From NCBI GenBank assembly GCA_036496265.1, contig DASXLL010000176.1:1-52789 (forward strand): a stretch of DNA of 52,789 bases. The letters run 5' to 3'. The stretch comes from CAYLLN01 sp036496265. GTDB lineage: Bacteria; Planctomycetota; Planctomycetia; Pirellulales; Pirellulaceae. The notes under the pieces are model-generated. The model searched no databases, was not told the origin of the DNA, and saw only the letters and a program-made list of their open reading frames with translations. The position numbers were made by a program, and so were the translations under genes. Of the stretch, positions 16,455 through 24,121 are shown piece after piece (position 1 is the stretch's first letter; each line of letters starts with the position of its first letter).

Positions 16455-17189
16455 CTAGGTAGCGATTGCATTTTGCGTTCGCCTGCTTGGGAACAGGCCG
16501 CGGGGCATCCGCAAGAGCATCCAAGCGGCAACGACAAGCGGCACGATGAGTTGAACGAACTGGCGGGCTTCGAAGTGGGTAGCAAGGCCGATGATCCACA
16601 GGCCTGGCTTGTCGCCATTGGCGGGGACACTTTTTGTGAAGAGAAAGCCGGCAGTGAGGGCGACGATCGTGCAGGCGGCCAGGGGCCACCAACGCAGGTT
16701 GCTGTGTCGGCCCCAACGACAGAAGATCCAACTCGCGGCGATGAACGGAATGAAACGGACGTAGGTGTCGTAAGCACCCAGAATCCACCATTCGGCTTGG
16801 GCTTGGGCTGTTTTTGATGTCCAAAGCTCCGATTCCGGCATGATAAGCCATTCCACGGTGGTATCAATCATCCACGCGACAGCAAACGACGCGAGAAGAA
16901 AAGAAACGAACAAGACCGGAATAAAAGCGAATGGCGCCACCACGAACGTGAGCCAGGGATGGCGGCCGGCGAAGGTGCGGCGACGAAATTCGTGGGTGGC
17001 GGCGGTGGCAAGTTGGTCCGTGCTGCCGAGACGGCTGATGGCGTGTTGAGCATCCATGCTCGTAGTCTCCGTTTGTGTGTCGATGAGGTGATCGGATAGT
17101 TCTTCGACGAGACGATCGATGTAGGCGGGCGGCAAGCGCTGCCGACGTAAATCGCCGCGTAGTTTGTCACACCATTGCCGGCTGTCCAT
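16455..17189 (-). CDS. HAAS-like membrane protein, last gene of the PadR operon (paralogue 2)
   Basis: 244 residues. The N-terminal ~75 residues are a soluble helical domain (LRRQRLPPAYIDRLVEELSD, HLIDTQ, AISRLGSTDQLATAA) like the HAAS/permease-prefix domains found next to PadR regulators. About five transmembrane segments follow (FAFIPVLFVSFLLASFAVAW, FIPFIAASWIFCRWG, AACTIVALTAGFLF, FVQLIVPLVVAAWMLLRMP). It is a clear paralogue of 17238-17972: the two share RRTFAGRHPWLTFV/RSRTFAGRHPYLTFV and the C-terminal QFLVPLAVAAW-type helix. Third gene after padR. Likely part of a stress or envelope-sensing module, without a known specific activity. Confidence 0.85.
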   Translation of the reverse strand: MDSRQWCDKLRGDLRRQRLPPAYIDRLVEELSDHLIDTQTETTSMDAQHAISRLGSTDQLATAATHEFRRRTFAGRHPWLTFVVAPFAFIPVLFVSFLLASFAVAWMIDTTVEWLIMPESELWTSKTAQAQAEWWILGAYDTYVRFIPFIAASWIFCRWGRHSNLRWWPLAACTIVALTAGFLFTKSVPANGDKPGLWIIGLATHFEARQFVQLIVPLVVAAWMLLRMPRGLFPSRRTQNAIAT

Positions 17190-17237
17190 GCTCGCCTCTT
17201 TTGGATGTCATTCGGCTGACTGAAATGCCGTCGCTTG

Positions 17238-17972
17238 CTAAATAGCAGCCGCGTTTGGCGTCACGCTACTTGGTGATAGCCGTTGAGGCACCCGCAGCAA
17301 GAGCCAAGCTGCCACGGCAAGCGGGACAAGGAATTGAAGGAGTTGATTAACAGTGAGCTTGATGGCAAGGCCGAACATCAACATCCACTCTGCAAAATTG
17401 CCGTCCACGGGCCGGACAATCGAAACCGTGGCTCCCGCCATTGCCGCGACGATTCCGCACGACAACATCGCCCACCGCTGCATTGCGGATTTTCGTCCCC
17501 ACCGGCAGAAAAACAAAGCAGCTAGAGCAAACGGAACAAACCGAAAAAAATGGTGATAGCAACAGGCAACCCAATACGTAGACAAGGTGCCTGACTCTTC
17601 GGAGGCTGGAAATGGTTCATTGCCGGTTACCAACGCGAATGCAGCGTATAAAGTCGCAAGAATGCAATAGGGGCCGAAGAGCAAGCCGAGAAAGATCGCT
17701 GGAACGAACGCGAGGGGACCAAAAACGAAGGTGAGATACGGATGGCGACCAGCGAAGGTACGGCTGCGGAATTCGCGGCTGGCGGCGGTGGCGATGGTGT
17801 CGGCGCTGCCGAGGCGGGCGAAGGCGGTTTGAGCATCCATGCTCGTGTGCTCCGATTGGGTGTCGAGAAGGTGATCGGATAGTTCTTCAACGAGGCGGTT
17901 GATGTAGGCGGCCGGCAGGTTTTGCTTGCGCAGCTTGTGCCGCAATTCGTCAGGCCAGAGCTGGCTGTCCAT
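17238..17972 (-). CDS. HAAS-like membrane protein (paralogue 1)
   Basis: 244 residues from ATG 17972 (MDSQLWPDELRHKLRKQNLP). The open frame extends further upstream, but that part is the antisense of padR. Soluble helical domain with NRLVEELSDHLLDTQ and ARLGSADTIATAASREFRS, then GRHPYLTFVFGPLAFVPAIF and about five membrane helices. The start overlaps the end of padR by 23 bp, so the two are translationally coupled. HAAS-type domains are thought to act with PadR-family repressors to sense signals. Duplicated within the operon (next gene, 48 bp away). Confidence 0.88.
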   Translation of the reverse strand: MDSQLWPDELRHKLRKQNLPAAYINRLVEELSDHLLDTQSEHTSMDAQTAFARLGSADTIATAASREFRSRTFAGRHPYLTFVFGPLAFVPAIFLGLLFGPYCILATLYAAFALVTGNEPFPASEESGTLSTYWVACCYHHFFRFVPFALAALFFCRWGRKSAMQRWAMLSCGIVAAMAGATVSIVRPVDGNFAEWMLMFGLAIKLTVNQLLQFLVPLAVAAWLLLRVPQRLSPSSVTPNAAAI

Positions 17973-18324
17973 GCTCGCCTCCTTGCAGCACGGCTGCGAC
18001 GCCGGCGACGACTTGGTTCCAGGTCTTTGTGGACTCGGCCAGCCGTTTTTCGCCCTTCTTCGTGACGCAATAAACAATGCGGCTGCGGCCGCCAACCGAT
18101 TCGCGTCGGCTGGTGAGGTAGTTTTGGGCTTCGAGGCGGTGGAGGATGGGGTAAATACAGCCTTCGCCGAATTCAATCTGGCTGCCCGAGGATGTTTTGA
18201 TGGCTTCGACGAGGTCGTAGCCGTGCATGGGTCGCCCGCCGAGCAGCTTGAGAATCAGCAGCTCGGGGACACCGTTGAGGAAGTCGGGGTTGGTTTTCTT
18301 AATCGTCATGGGCTTTATCGTCAT
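17950..18324 (-). CDS. PadR-family transcriptional regulator
   Basis: 124 residues with the PadR winged-helix layout: NGVPELLILKLLGGRPMHGY, DLVEAI, GEGCIYPILHRLEAQNYLTS, then GGRSRIVYCVTKKGEKRLAE. PadR proteins are usually repressors of adjacent genes. An ATG at 18324 is supported by AAAAGG six nt upstream; a second ATG five codons later (MTIKPMTIKK) gives an internal repeat of the first codons. First gene of an operon with two HAAS-like membrane proteins. Ligand unknown. Confidence 0.93.
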   Translation of the reverse strand: MTIKPMTIKKTNPDFLNGVPELLILKLLGGRPMHGYDLVEAIKTSSGSQIEFGEGCIYPILHRLEAQNYLTSRRESVGGRSRIVYCVTKKGEKRLAESTKTWNQVVAGVAAVLQGGEHGQPALA

Positions 18325-18406
18325 GGGCGGCCTTTTACCTTGAACCTTGAGGTATGGTCAAGATCGGTTTTTAGGCGGCAGATTCTTTCGTCTAACGTTC
18401 GGTCAG

Positions 18407-18483
18407 CCGGGAGCAAACTTGCTCCCGGAGAATCGCCGATGGCTAACGTATTCGCGGCGCTCCGGGACCAGGTTTGGTCCCGG
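18407..18483. repeat. Two GGGA-palindromes (repeat C)
   Basis: CCGGGAGCAA (18407-18416), ac, TTGCTCCCGG (18419-18428), then CCGGGACCA (18462-18470), ggtt, TGGTCCCGG (18475-18483). The first is nearly identical to a palindrome inside the cysteine desulfurase gene (43491-43508). They lie between padR and the convergent end of the dehydrogenase gene. A hairpin role as transcript-end protector is possible. Confidence 0.75.
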
Positions 18484-18500
18484 CTGATGGGATGGATTCG

Positions 18501-19520
18501 TTACTCGACGGTGACGATGGCTTTGACGACACCGGATTCGGGGTTGAGATAGGTTGGCATTGTGACGGGAAGCTCGGAGAGACTGCTGCGGTGGGTGATC
18601 CAGGGACGGGTGTCGATTTGGCCGGATTCGAGGAGGCCGATGATGCGGGTGAAATCGGCGGGCAGAGCGTTGCGGGAGCAGAGAAGGGTGCCTTCGGGGC
18701 GGTGGAAGCTGGAGTGGCGGAAGTGGATTTCTTCGCCGGTGAGGCCGACATAGACGAGGCGGCCGCCGGGGGCGATGAGGCTCGTGGCGGTGGACATCGA
18801 GGCGGGGTTGCCGGTTGCGTCGATGACGACGTCGGGGAGGTTGCCGTTGAAGGTCTCTCGCAGTTGGTCAGCGAATTGATCGGACGGTTTTAGCACGTGC
18901 TCGACGTGCATTTGGCGGCGGCAGAAGTCGAGGCGGGATTGGCTGAGATCGGCAACGGCGGTTTTGGCGCCGGTGAGCTTGACGAATTCGAGCGTCGCTA
19001 GGCCGATGGGGCCGGCGCCGATGATCAGGCAGGTTTCGTCGGCGGTGAGGCCGCTGCGGCTGACGGCGTGACAGCCGATGGCGAGTGTTTCGACGAGGGC
19101 GAGCTGCTCGAAGGACAGATTGCCACCGACATGGAGCTTGCGGGCTGGAACAATGAATTGCGGCCGCATGCCGCCGTCGGTGTGGACGCCGAGGACTTGG
19201 AGTTTTTCGCAGCAGTTAGGTCGGCCGCGGCGGCTGGCGTAGCTGGTCGGGTCGTTGATGTAGGGTTCGACGGAGCAGCGGTCACCGGGTTTGATGTTGG
19301 TCACACCGTCGCCGATCGCCAGGACTTCGACGCCGAGTTCGTGGCCGAGAATGCGCGGGTACGTCACAAACGGCATCTTGCCGAGGTAAGCGCTGATGTC
19401 GGTGCCGCAGATGCCGATGCGATGGACGCGGATGAGGGCTTCGCCGGAGCCGGGAGGTGGCGGCTCGGGGAGGTCGATGGGTCGGAAGGTTTTGGGGGAT
19501 TCGAGGAGGAGAGCGTGCAT
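18501..19520 (-). CDS. Zinc-dependent medium-chain alcohol/sugar dehydrogenase
   Basis: 339 residues. GROES-like N-terminal domain with the catalytic zinc site HRIGICGTDISAYLG and LGHELGVEVLAIGDGV. The structural zinc loop is altered, keeping only a CC pair in RGRPNCCEKLQVLG rather than four spaced Cys. Rossmann domain with LIIGAGPIGLATLEFVKLTG. Oxidises a secondary alcohol with NAD(P); related enzymes act on polyols, L-threonine or sugar acids such as L-galactonate, and the substrate cannot be told here. Single gene, divergent from the 19603 operon. Confidence 0.9.
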   Translation of the reverse strand: MHALLLESPKTFRPIDLPEPPPPGSGEALIRVHRIGICGTDISAYLGKMPFVTYPRILGHELGVEVLAIGDGVTNIKPGDRCSVEPYINDPTSYASRRGRPNCCEKLQVLGVHTDGGMRPQFIVPARKLHVGGNLSFEQLALVETLAIGCHAVSRSGLTADETCLIIGAGPIGLATLEFVKLTGAKTAVADLSQSRLDFCRRQMHVEHVLKPSDQFADQLRETFNGNLPDVVIDATGNPASMSTATSLIAPGGRLVYVGLTGEEIHFRHSSFHRPEGTLLCSRNALPADFTRIIGLLESGQIDTRPWITHRSSLSELPVTMPTYLNPESGVVKAIVTVE

Positions 19521-19602
19521 AGGCGTTTATTAGAAGGAAAAGACTGATGTTGACTGATGGTCAAGCAGGTTTAGAATGATAAGAACGTCAGGAGAGCGCT
19601 GG

Positions 19603-19962
19603 ATGCCGGGAAGTTTTGTCGAGTGTTCGTTTCTCATTCCTGTGTGTCGCGATGCGAACCTTTCGGATGGATCGCCGCATCTCCGCGCGGCCTGGCAATG
19701 GCTAGATAGCGAGTTGTTTGATCGCTTCGGCGGGCGGACAAAAGCGCCTGGGGAGTACCACGGATTTTACCGTGATCCGGACACAGAAGAGCAAGTGGCT
19801 GACGAATCGATTCGATTTTTTGTCGCAGTGCCGAAGAAAGACATGAATAAACTGCGTTCCTTATTGGAAGGCGCTTGCGTCATCTTCGCCCAAAAGTGCA
19901 TTTATCTGAGTATCGCGGGAAAGGTTGAATTTGTGGAGTTGAAACGTGGCAACAAAAACTGA
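19603..19962 (+). CDS. Small FGG-family protein, unknown function (copy 2)
   Basis: 119 residues from ATG 19603 (MPGSFVECSFLIPVCRD), chosen because AGGAGA lies 7 nt upstream; an ATG at 19576 is in frame but lacks a ribosome-binding site. Same block order as the protein at 12504: LIPV, helix, LFDRFGGRT, a GEYHGFYRD loop, FFVAVPKKD, a helix with EGACVIFAQ, and a final IYLSIAGKVEFVEL. Seen only as similarity between the two; no enzyme motif. It overlaps the next gene by 17 bp, so the pair is translationally coupled. Here the partner is an HTH protein rather than the GIY-YIG-like one, which points to an exchangeable two-gene module. Confidence 0.78.
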   Translation: MPGSFVECSFLIPVCRDANLSDGSPHLRAAWQWLDSELFDRFGGRTKAPGEYHGFYRDPDTEEQVADESIRFFVAVPKKDMNKLRSLLEGACVIFAQKCIYLSIAGKVEFVELKRGNKN

Positions 19963-20440
19963 AGATTTGGCGACCAAAGCAGAGTACGTTGACCTGAACG
20001 GTCGAATTTACGTAATCACAGGTTTGCACAAAAAAGAGCGCGAGTTACTCGTCGAGCTTGAGTCGTTCGCTGACGCTAATCCACCCTGGCACGAATACGA
20101 GAATTTTTGGATGCCAAAAGTGGCCAAGCTCTACGAGCGCACGGGGCTAACACGCAGGCAGATTATCGAAACGTGCGTGTACCAGATAGCGCAAGATATC
20201 GGCGGCCGCTTGGGCATCGCTCAGGGCATTATGCGGGAGTCGGAGGATTATCGCGACGAGCTGGAGCATTTGATCCTGTCGCGGTTCAAGACGCGGCGAG
20301 AGTTTTGCGAGGCGACGGGGCTGTCGGAAGACATGCTGAGCCACGTGTTGGCGCGGCGGAAGCATCTGGCGATTGATACGCTCAATACGGCGCTGGAGAA
20401 GGTGGGCTATACGGTCCATATTGCGCCGCTGGCGAAGTAG
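19946..20440 (+). CDS. HTH (XRE-like) partner of the FGG-family protein
   Basis: 164 residues from GTG 19946, with GGAG 7 nt upstream. The N-terminal part (TEDLATKAEYVDLNGRIYVI) is followed by a helical middle (KKERELLVELESFADANPPW, EYENFWMPKVAKLYERTGL). The C-terminal ~45 residues look like a degenerate XRE helix-turn-helix: SRFKTRREFCEATGLSEDML, SHVLARRKHLAIDTLNTALE, KVGYTV. Likely a DNA-binding regulator and, with the upstream gene, a two-component unit resembling toxin-antitoxin or defence modules in organisation. Which member would be active is unknown. Confidence 0.8.
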   Translation: MATKTEDLATKAEYVDLNGRIYVITGLHKKERELLVELESFADANPPWHEYENFWMPKVAKLYERTGLTRRQIIETCVYQIAQDIGGRLGIAQGIMRESEDYRDELEHLILSRFKTRREFCEATGLSEDMLSHVLARRKHLAIDTLNTALEKVGYTVHIAPLAK

Positions 20441-20479
20441 GCGGCGATGGCGCTCGCGCTCAATCGTTATGGCGCGACC

Positions 20480-21250
20480 TCAAAGCTTCGCGATGTTGCC
20501 GACGATTTCGTCCGCCCAAGTTTGATCGGCTGCCGACAGTGGCGGTTCGGGCCGGCCTGAGTAGATATAGTCTTCGTATCCGCCAGCATCGTATAAGCGA
20601 TGCAGCAACGATTGCAGGTCGAGCTCGGCAGGCGCATCACCGGGCAATAAGGGGATGGGGATTTTTGGAAGCGGATCGCGGAGCATGAGCGGCCAGAGGC
20701 CGACCCGCGGGCGTTCATCGGATTTGCTGACGAGGACGCAATAGTCGCAATTGGGCAATCCTTCGACGGGCATGCGCTGCCAGCCGCGAAGCAGATCAAT
20801 CTCTACAAAATGCGATTGGCTACGGAACAGGCGAAGTCGCTTAGTGCAATAGGCATCGTGATCGGGTCCGGGCTTTTTGTTCGTTGGGCTGAGCAATTCG
20901 ACCGCGGTGACAACCGTTTTGGTTTCGCGCTCATGAATTTCGACGAACACTTCTTTGAGTACATCAATTGCAGGCCCGAACTCACCATAGTGAGGGGCCA
21001 CCAATGTCGCGGCATGCGATGCTTTAGCACGCGAAGCGCCTGTGCCGACGATGACGTCCGGCCGACCGAGCAAGCGTTGGCTTGCTGGCAACTCGTGAAT
21101 GTAAATATTCTTATCGAGCGTTACAAAGTACTTGGGGCGAACTTGTTTCGTCAGCACTTCAGCGCAGTGGACGGCAAACTGTTCATGAAAACTGTGAAAA
21201 ACTGATTTTTCTTCCAGGTAAGGATTCATTCCAGGAAAAGGCGACGGCAT
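20480..21250 (-). CDS. DUF4058 family protein
   Basis: 256 residues beginning MPSPFPGMNPYLEEKSVFHS, the hallmark start of DUF4058, a family common in cyanobacteria and planctomycetes with no proven role. The middle contains VVTAVELLSPTNKKPGPDHD. Its E-x-LSPxNK pattern resembles the E-x-K half of PD-(D/E)XK nucleases, as in Uma2-type proteins. The region RPDVIVG earlier could supply the other acid. That resemblance is my inference from motifs. It is flanked by the HTH gene (convergent) and a sugar isomerase-like gene. Confidence 0.88.
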   Translation of the reverse strand: MPSPFPGMNPYLEEKSVFHSFHEQFAVHCAEVLTKQVRPKYFVTLDKNIYIHELPASQRLLGRPDVIVGTGASRAKASHAATLVAPHYGEFGPAIDVLKEVFVEIHERETKTVVTAVELLSPTNKKPGPDHDAYCTKRLRLFRSQSHFVEIDLLRGWQRMPVEGLPNCDYCVLVSKSDERPRVGLWPLMLRDPLPKIPIPLLPGDAPAELDLQSLLHRLYDAGGYEDYIYSGRPEPPLSAADQTWADEIVGNIAKL

Positions 21251-21284
21251 TGGGCATTCTCCAGTTACGGGAGCTTATCCAATT

Positions 21285-22106
21285 CTACCCTCGCAACCCA
21301 ACGTGCTGCATGAGGCGGTCGGTGGCGTGGTAGGCTTCGGCGACCCAGTCGGTGATTTTTGAGGGCTCGGGTGAATATTCGAGCTCGATGGAGATGGCGC
21401 CGTCGATGTTGAGTGCTTTGATTTCGCGGAGGTAGGGCTCGAAGGGGACGACGCCGCGGCCGGGAGGCAGGTCGCCATGTTTTTTGCCGTCGCAATCGCT
21501 GATGTGGACGTGGATGGCTTTGCCCTTGAGGCGGCGGAGCTCTTCGGGGGCGACTTTTGCGAGGAGCAAGTGCGAAACGTCAATGTTGGCTTTGACGGCT
21601 GGATGATCGCAGTCGTCGAGGAAGCGGACCATGGAATCGACGGAGTTGACGAGAGACAAATGGAAGGGCTCTAGTTCGAGAGCGATTTGGACGCCGAGAT
21701 TGGCGGCGTAGTCGCCTAAGATGCGGCAGTTTTTGACACCGGTTTGCCATTGCTCGGCGGGCGGAATGACTTCCTGGTTCCAGATGTATTCGCCGAGAAC
21801 GAGCAAGACGTTTTTGGCTTCGTATTCGTAAGCTAGGTCGAGGTATTTTTTCACACGGTCGAGGTGAAACCGCTGGACGCTGGGGCTGAAGTCGATCAGG
21901 CCGACGGCGACGCAGGCGATGGAGATGATCGGCAGCTCGAGGCGATCGCATTCGCGCTTAATGAGGCGGCGCTCGCGGATATCGATGTCGAGGGGATCGA
22001 CGAAGATATCAACGGTGTCGAAACCGAGCTCTTTGGTTTTTTGGAGGCCGTAGACGGTGGGCTGGTTGGCTTGGACCCAGGCGGAGCTGATGAGGCCGAG
22101 TTTCAT
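21285..22106 (-). CDS. Sugar phosphate isomerase/epimerase-like TIM-barrel protein
   Basis: 273 residues with the xylose-isomerase-like AP-endonuclease-2 barrel: MKLGLISSAWVQ start, VDIFVDPLDIDIRERRLIKR, and metal-ligand strands LELEPFHLSL (Glu), KANIDVSHLL (Asp, His), VHISDCDG (His, Asp) and a final ISIELEYSP (Glu). These four positions match the divalent-metal site of the family. Members include hydroxypyruvate isomerases, tagatose/psicose epimerases and inosose dehydratase; the substrate is not determinable. Its stop is 35 bp from the start of the DUF4058 gene on the same strand. Confidence 0.85.
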   Translation of the reverse strand: MKLGLISSAWVQANQPTVYGLQKTKELGFDTVDIFVDPLDIDIRERRLIKRECDRLELPIISIACVAVGLIDFSPSVQRFHLDRVKKYLDLAYEYEAKNVLLVLGEYIWNQEVIPPAEQWQTGVKNCRILGDYAANLGVQIALELEPFHLSLVNSVDSMVRFLDDCDHPAVKANIDVSHLLLAKVAPEELRRLKGKAIHVHISDCDGKKHGDLPPGRGVVPFEPYLREIKALNIDGAISIELEYSPEPSKITDWVAEAYHATDRLMQHVGLRG

Positions 22107-22189
22107 AGGAGGCGGAGGTCCGAAAGGCGCTGGAAGAAAGGGATAGAGATGCTTTGCAGCTTTGACAACTATGGCAGTAAAATAGAACT

Positions 22190-22450
22190 ATGTCATTTGC
22201 TCCGCAACAGAATTGGCGTGTTTACGCTGAACGAACGGCGACGGAACAAGCCCATTGGGTGCGTGCGCTTTCGCTCAGCGAGCGTTTTGATCTTTATGCC
22301 GATTTGTTCAACGTTATTTGGAATGCACGCCAAAATGCGGGAATGGGAGACTGGGACCGCTTGGATCAATGGAGCTGGGAACAAAAGCTTGCCAGGCGGC
22401 AACGAGAGGTGGCCGCTTTCCGAAAGCGGGACGAGTTAAGAAATGGATGA
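22190..22450 (+). CDS. Small helical protein paired with a nucleotidyltransferase
   Basis: 86 residues, mostly helical (WVRALSLSERFDLYADLFNV, then EQKLARRQREVAAFRKRDEL). It overlaps the following nucleotidyltransferase gene by 8 bp. There is no ribosome-binding site, and a plausible promoter TTGCAG (22154), 18 bp, TAAAAT (22178-22183) leaves almost no leader. The RALS-x-x-ER pattern also occurs in the small gene at 32237-32482, which precedes the second nucleotidyltransferase of the window. By analogy with MNT/HEPN and AbiE pairs this could be the partner in a toxin-antitoxin unit. Confidence 0.7.
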   Translation: MSFAPQQNWRVYAERTATEQAHWVRALSLSERFDLYADLFNVIWNARQNAGMGDWDRLDQWSWEQKLARRQREVAAFRKRDELRNG

Positions 22451-23012
22451 ACCGCTTCATCGGACATTAGTTGACGCGGCTGATTTTCTCGATGGCGAGG
22501 GCATCCCATACGCGCTGATCGGCGGGCTCGCGGTATCCTTGCGTGGGCAGCCGCGTGTAACGGCTGATGTGGATATGGTTATCCTGGCGGACGTGCCACG
22601 TTCGTTGTCGCTGTTGAATGGTTTGGCAACGACAAAATTCAAGCCTTTATTCGACGGTGCTGCTGAGGTCGTTGAAAAGTCATTTATTTTACCGCTCCGG
22701 CATCGAGTCACGAACGTGAAGGTCGATTTGGCACTCGGTCTTTCGGGATTCGAACAGCAACTGCTGCAACGGGCGAAGCGAGTCATCGTCGCCGCTACCG
22801 AGATTGTCGTGGCGACCGCCGAAGATTTATTGCTAATGAAAATCTTGGCAGGGCGACCGCAAGACGACCAAGATGTTCAAGGACTGGTTATAGCCCAAGG
22901 AAAGCATTTGGACTGGATTTATTGCCTGAATCTCGCCAAGGAGCTGGGCGAGGCGGTCGGACAGGATCTGGCAACGCGCATCCAATCCTTGCAGGATCAA
23001 GACGGCGGCTGA
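22443..23012 (+). CDS. Nucleotidyltransferase (AbiEii/MNT-like), copy 1
   Basis: 189 residues with a Pol-beta superfamily nucleotidyltransferase core: GG at 27-28 (YALIGGLAVSLRG), the acidic pair Asp42/Asp44 in RVTADVDMVI and the third Asp94 in VKVDLALG. This full metal triad suggests an active NMP-transferring enzyme. Similar stand-alone proteins act as toxins (AbiEii, tRNA or protein nucleotidylation) or as antitoxins of the MNT type. The overlap with the small upstream gene supports a two-gene unit. It is similar in size and layout to 31675-32253. Confidence 0.85.
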   Translation: MDEPLHRTLVDAADFLDGEGIPYALIGGLAVSLRGQPRVTADVDMVILADVPRSLSLLNGLATTKFKPLFDGAAEVVEKSFILPLRHRVTNVKVDLALGLSGFEQQLLQRAKRVIVAATEIVVATAEDLLLMKILAGRPQDDQDVQGLVIAQGKHLDWIYCLNLAKELGEAVGQDLATRIQSLQDQDGG

Positions 23013-23132
23013 ATACTCAGAGGATAGCGCTTGGCAGGAAAAAGTAACGCGCCGGTAAGGGCTTAACAGAGACGTCCGCGAGAGCGAAGCACGCGGCTTG
23101 CTGGAGAGAATCAGGATTGGGGGCGGAAGCGG

Positions 23133-23348
23133 CTAGGACTGGGCGGCGGTGTTCGCGCCGGCGCCTGCGCCGCCGTTCACGGCTTCGTTCCGCTTGATCG
23201 CATCATAGACTTCACGCCGATGGACGGGCACCTCTTTGGGGGCTTCGATGCCCAAACGGACCTTGTCGCCGCGAATCTCGACGACGACAATCGTGATGTC
23301 ATTGTTGATGACGATGCTTTCGTTTTTTTTCCTGGAGAGCACCAACAT
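23133..23348 (-). CDS. csrA: Carbon storage regulator CsrA
   Basis: 71 residues, MLVLSRKKNESIVINNDITI, EIRGDKVRLGIEAPKEVPVH and RREVYDAI: the complete CsrA fold with the RNA-contacting N-terminal strand and the RREV segment. A Gly/Ala-rich tail (NGGAGAGANTAAQS) is extra. CsrA binds GGA motifs in mRNA leaders and controls translation. AAAGGA is 8 nt before the ATG. Monocistronic. A strong intrinsic terminator on the opposite strand lies about 330 bp upstream of its start codon (23677-23714). Confidence 0.97.
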   Translation of the reverse strand: MLVLSRKKNESIVINNDITIVVVEIRGDKVRLGIEAPKEVPVHRREVYDAIKRNEAVNGGAGAGANTAAQS

Positions 23349-23676
23349 GACGGCATTCCTTTCCGGGGCGCGGCGCGATGGCAGCGGAAGCGCGGCGGCG
23401 GTGCTGTTTGAGCAGGAAAATCCGCGATTCCGCGTCAGGCCGGCCTTTCGACACTACTAGCCTTCCTTTCATTGTGAACCGCGGCTACGGACAGTCAAGA
23501 ATTTCCGGGGCAGATTACGACCGAATTAGGTGAAAAGACGCTCAATCTGCAGGCGGCGGGCGGAAAATGGCGGATATGGGGGCGGTGCGGGCGAAGGCCG
23601 CAGGGGGAACTTTTTGCGGTTAGCCGGCGTCGGAATGAGGAATGACGCGGCTGCCTGGGGCGGACCCGGGTAGTTG

Positions 23677-23714
23677 GCCCCGCGCTTCGCAGTTTGCAGC
23701 GCGGGGCGGTTTTT
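23677..23714 (+). terminator. Intrinsic terminator with no gene upstream on its strand
   Basis: GCCCCGCGCT (23677-23686), an 11 nt loop and AGCGCGGGGC (23698-23707) form a perfect 10 bp stem, then GGTTTTTCTT. This is the best intrinsic terminator in the window. The nearest plus-strand gene upstream ends at 23012, before the csrA locus. In the 328 bp between the csrA start and the stem I see no reading frame worth calling. The region holds about seven GGA triplets, so a short non-coding RNA ending here is possible. Confidence 0.7.
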
Positions 23715-23819
23715 CTTATCGATATTACTTAGCTATTTCTCTTAGTGGCGGGCGATTATTGCCGCTACTTTTTCTGGGGACGAGCGTTCGGATCGAATTC
23801 CTGAACGACGTGATTATTC

Positions 23820-24032
23820 ATGACGGCCATTGAACGGAAACGTCGCTCCGATGAACTGCTGAGCCTGCGGGCGAGCGATCCATTGCGGATCATTGATTTG
23901 TACCGCCGTGTCGTCGGGCTGAACCGGTTTTGCATGTTGCCGGGCGGGATGGATTACAACTCCTTGATTGAGTCGATTGTGGAGTTTGAGGCGGCGCGCG
24001 GGAGGCCGCTGGATTTGCCGAAGGCGGCGTAG
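23820..24032 (+). CDS. Hypothetical small protein
   Basis: 70 residues, MTAIERKRRSDELLSLRASD, PLRIIDLYRRVVGLNRFCML, ending RGRPLDLPKAA. Predicted mostly helical and soluble, with no signal peptide. It starts 106 bp after the terminator at 23677-23714. The composition fits coding sequence and the frame is intact, but there is no strong ribosome-binding site and I do not recognise a family. Confidence 0.5.
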   Translation: MTAIERKRRSDELLSLRASDPLRIIDLYRRVVGLNRFCMLPGGMDYNSLIESIVEFEAARGRPLDLPKAA

Positions 24033-24068
24033 GATCGTCCGCTACGGACCGAAGAGTGCGGCGTTGTG

Positions 24069-24121
24069 GTGCGTTTCGCGCACCCTACAAATCTTTTGGG
24101 CAGGCCGGAGGCTTACCCCAC
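24069..24121. repeat. Hairpin repeat and repeat B copy at the permease 3' end
   Basis: GGTGCG-tttcg-CGCACC (about 24069-24084) is a 6 bp hairpin. It is followed by repeat B, GGCAGGCCGGAGGCTTACC then CCAC (24099-24121), related to 7656-7678 and 28202-28226. The permease stop codon and its last codons (HVG) are read from inside the repeat B copy. Confidence 0.65.

Noticed and set aside
17973..18176. N-terminal extension of the HAAS-like protein at 17238
   Set aside because: This stretch is antisense to the PadR gene; ATG 17972 starts the recognisable domain.
23133..23460. Plus-strand frames over csrA
   Set aside because: Complement of csrA; CsrA itself is certain.
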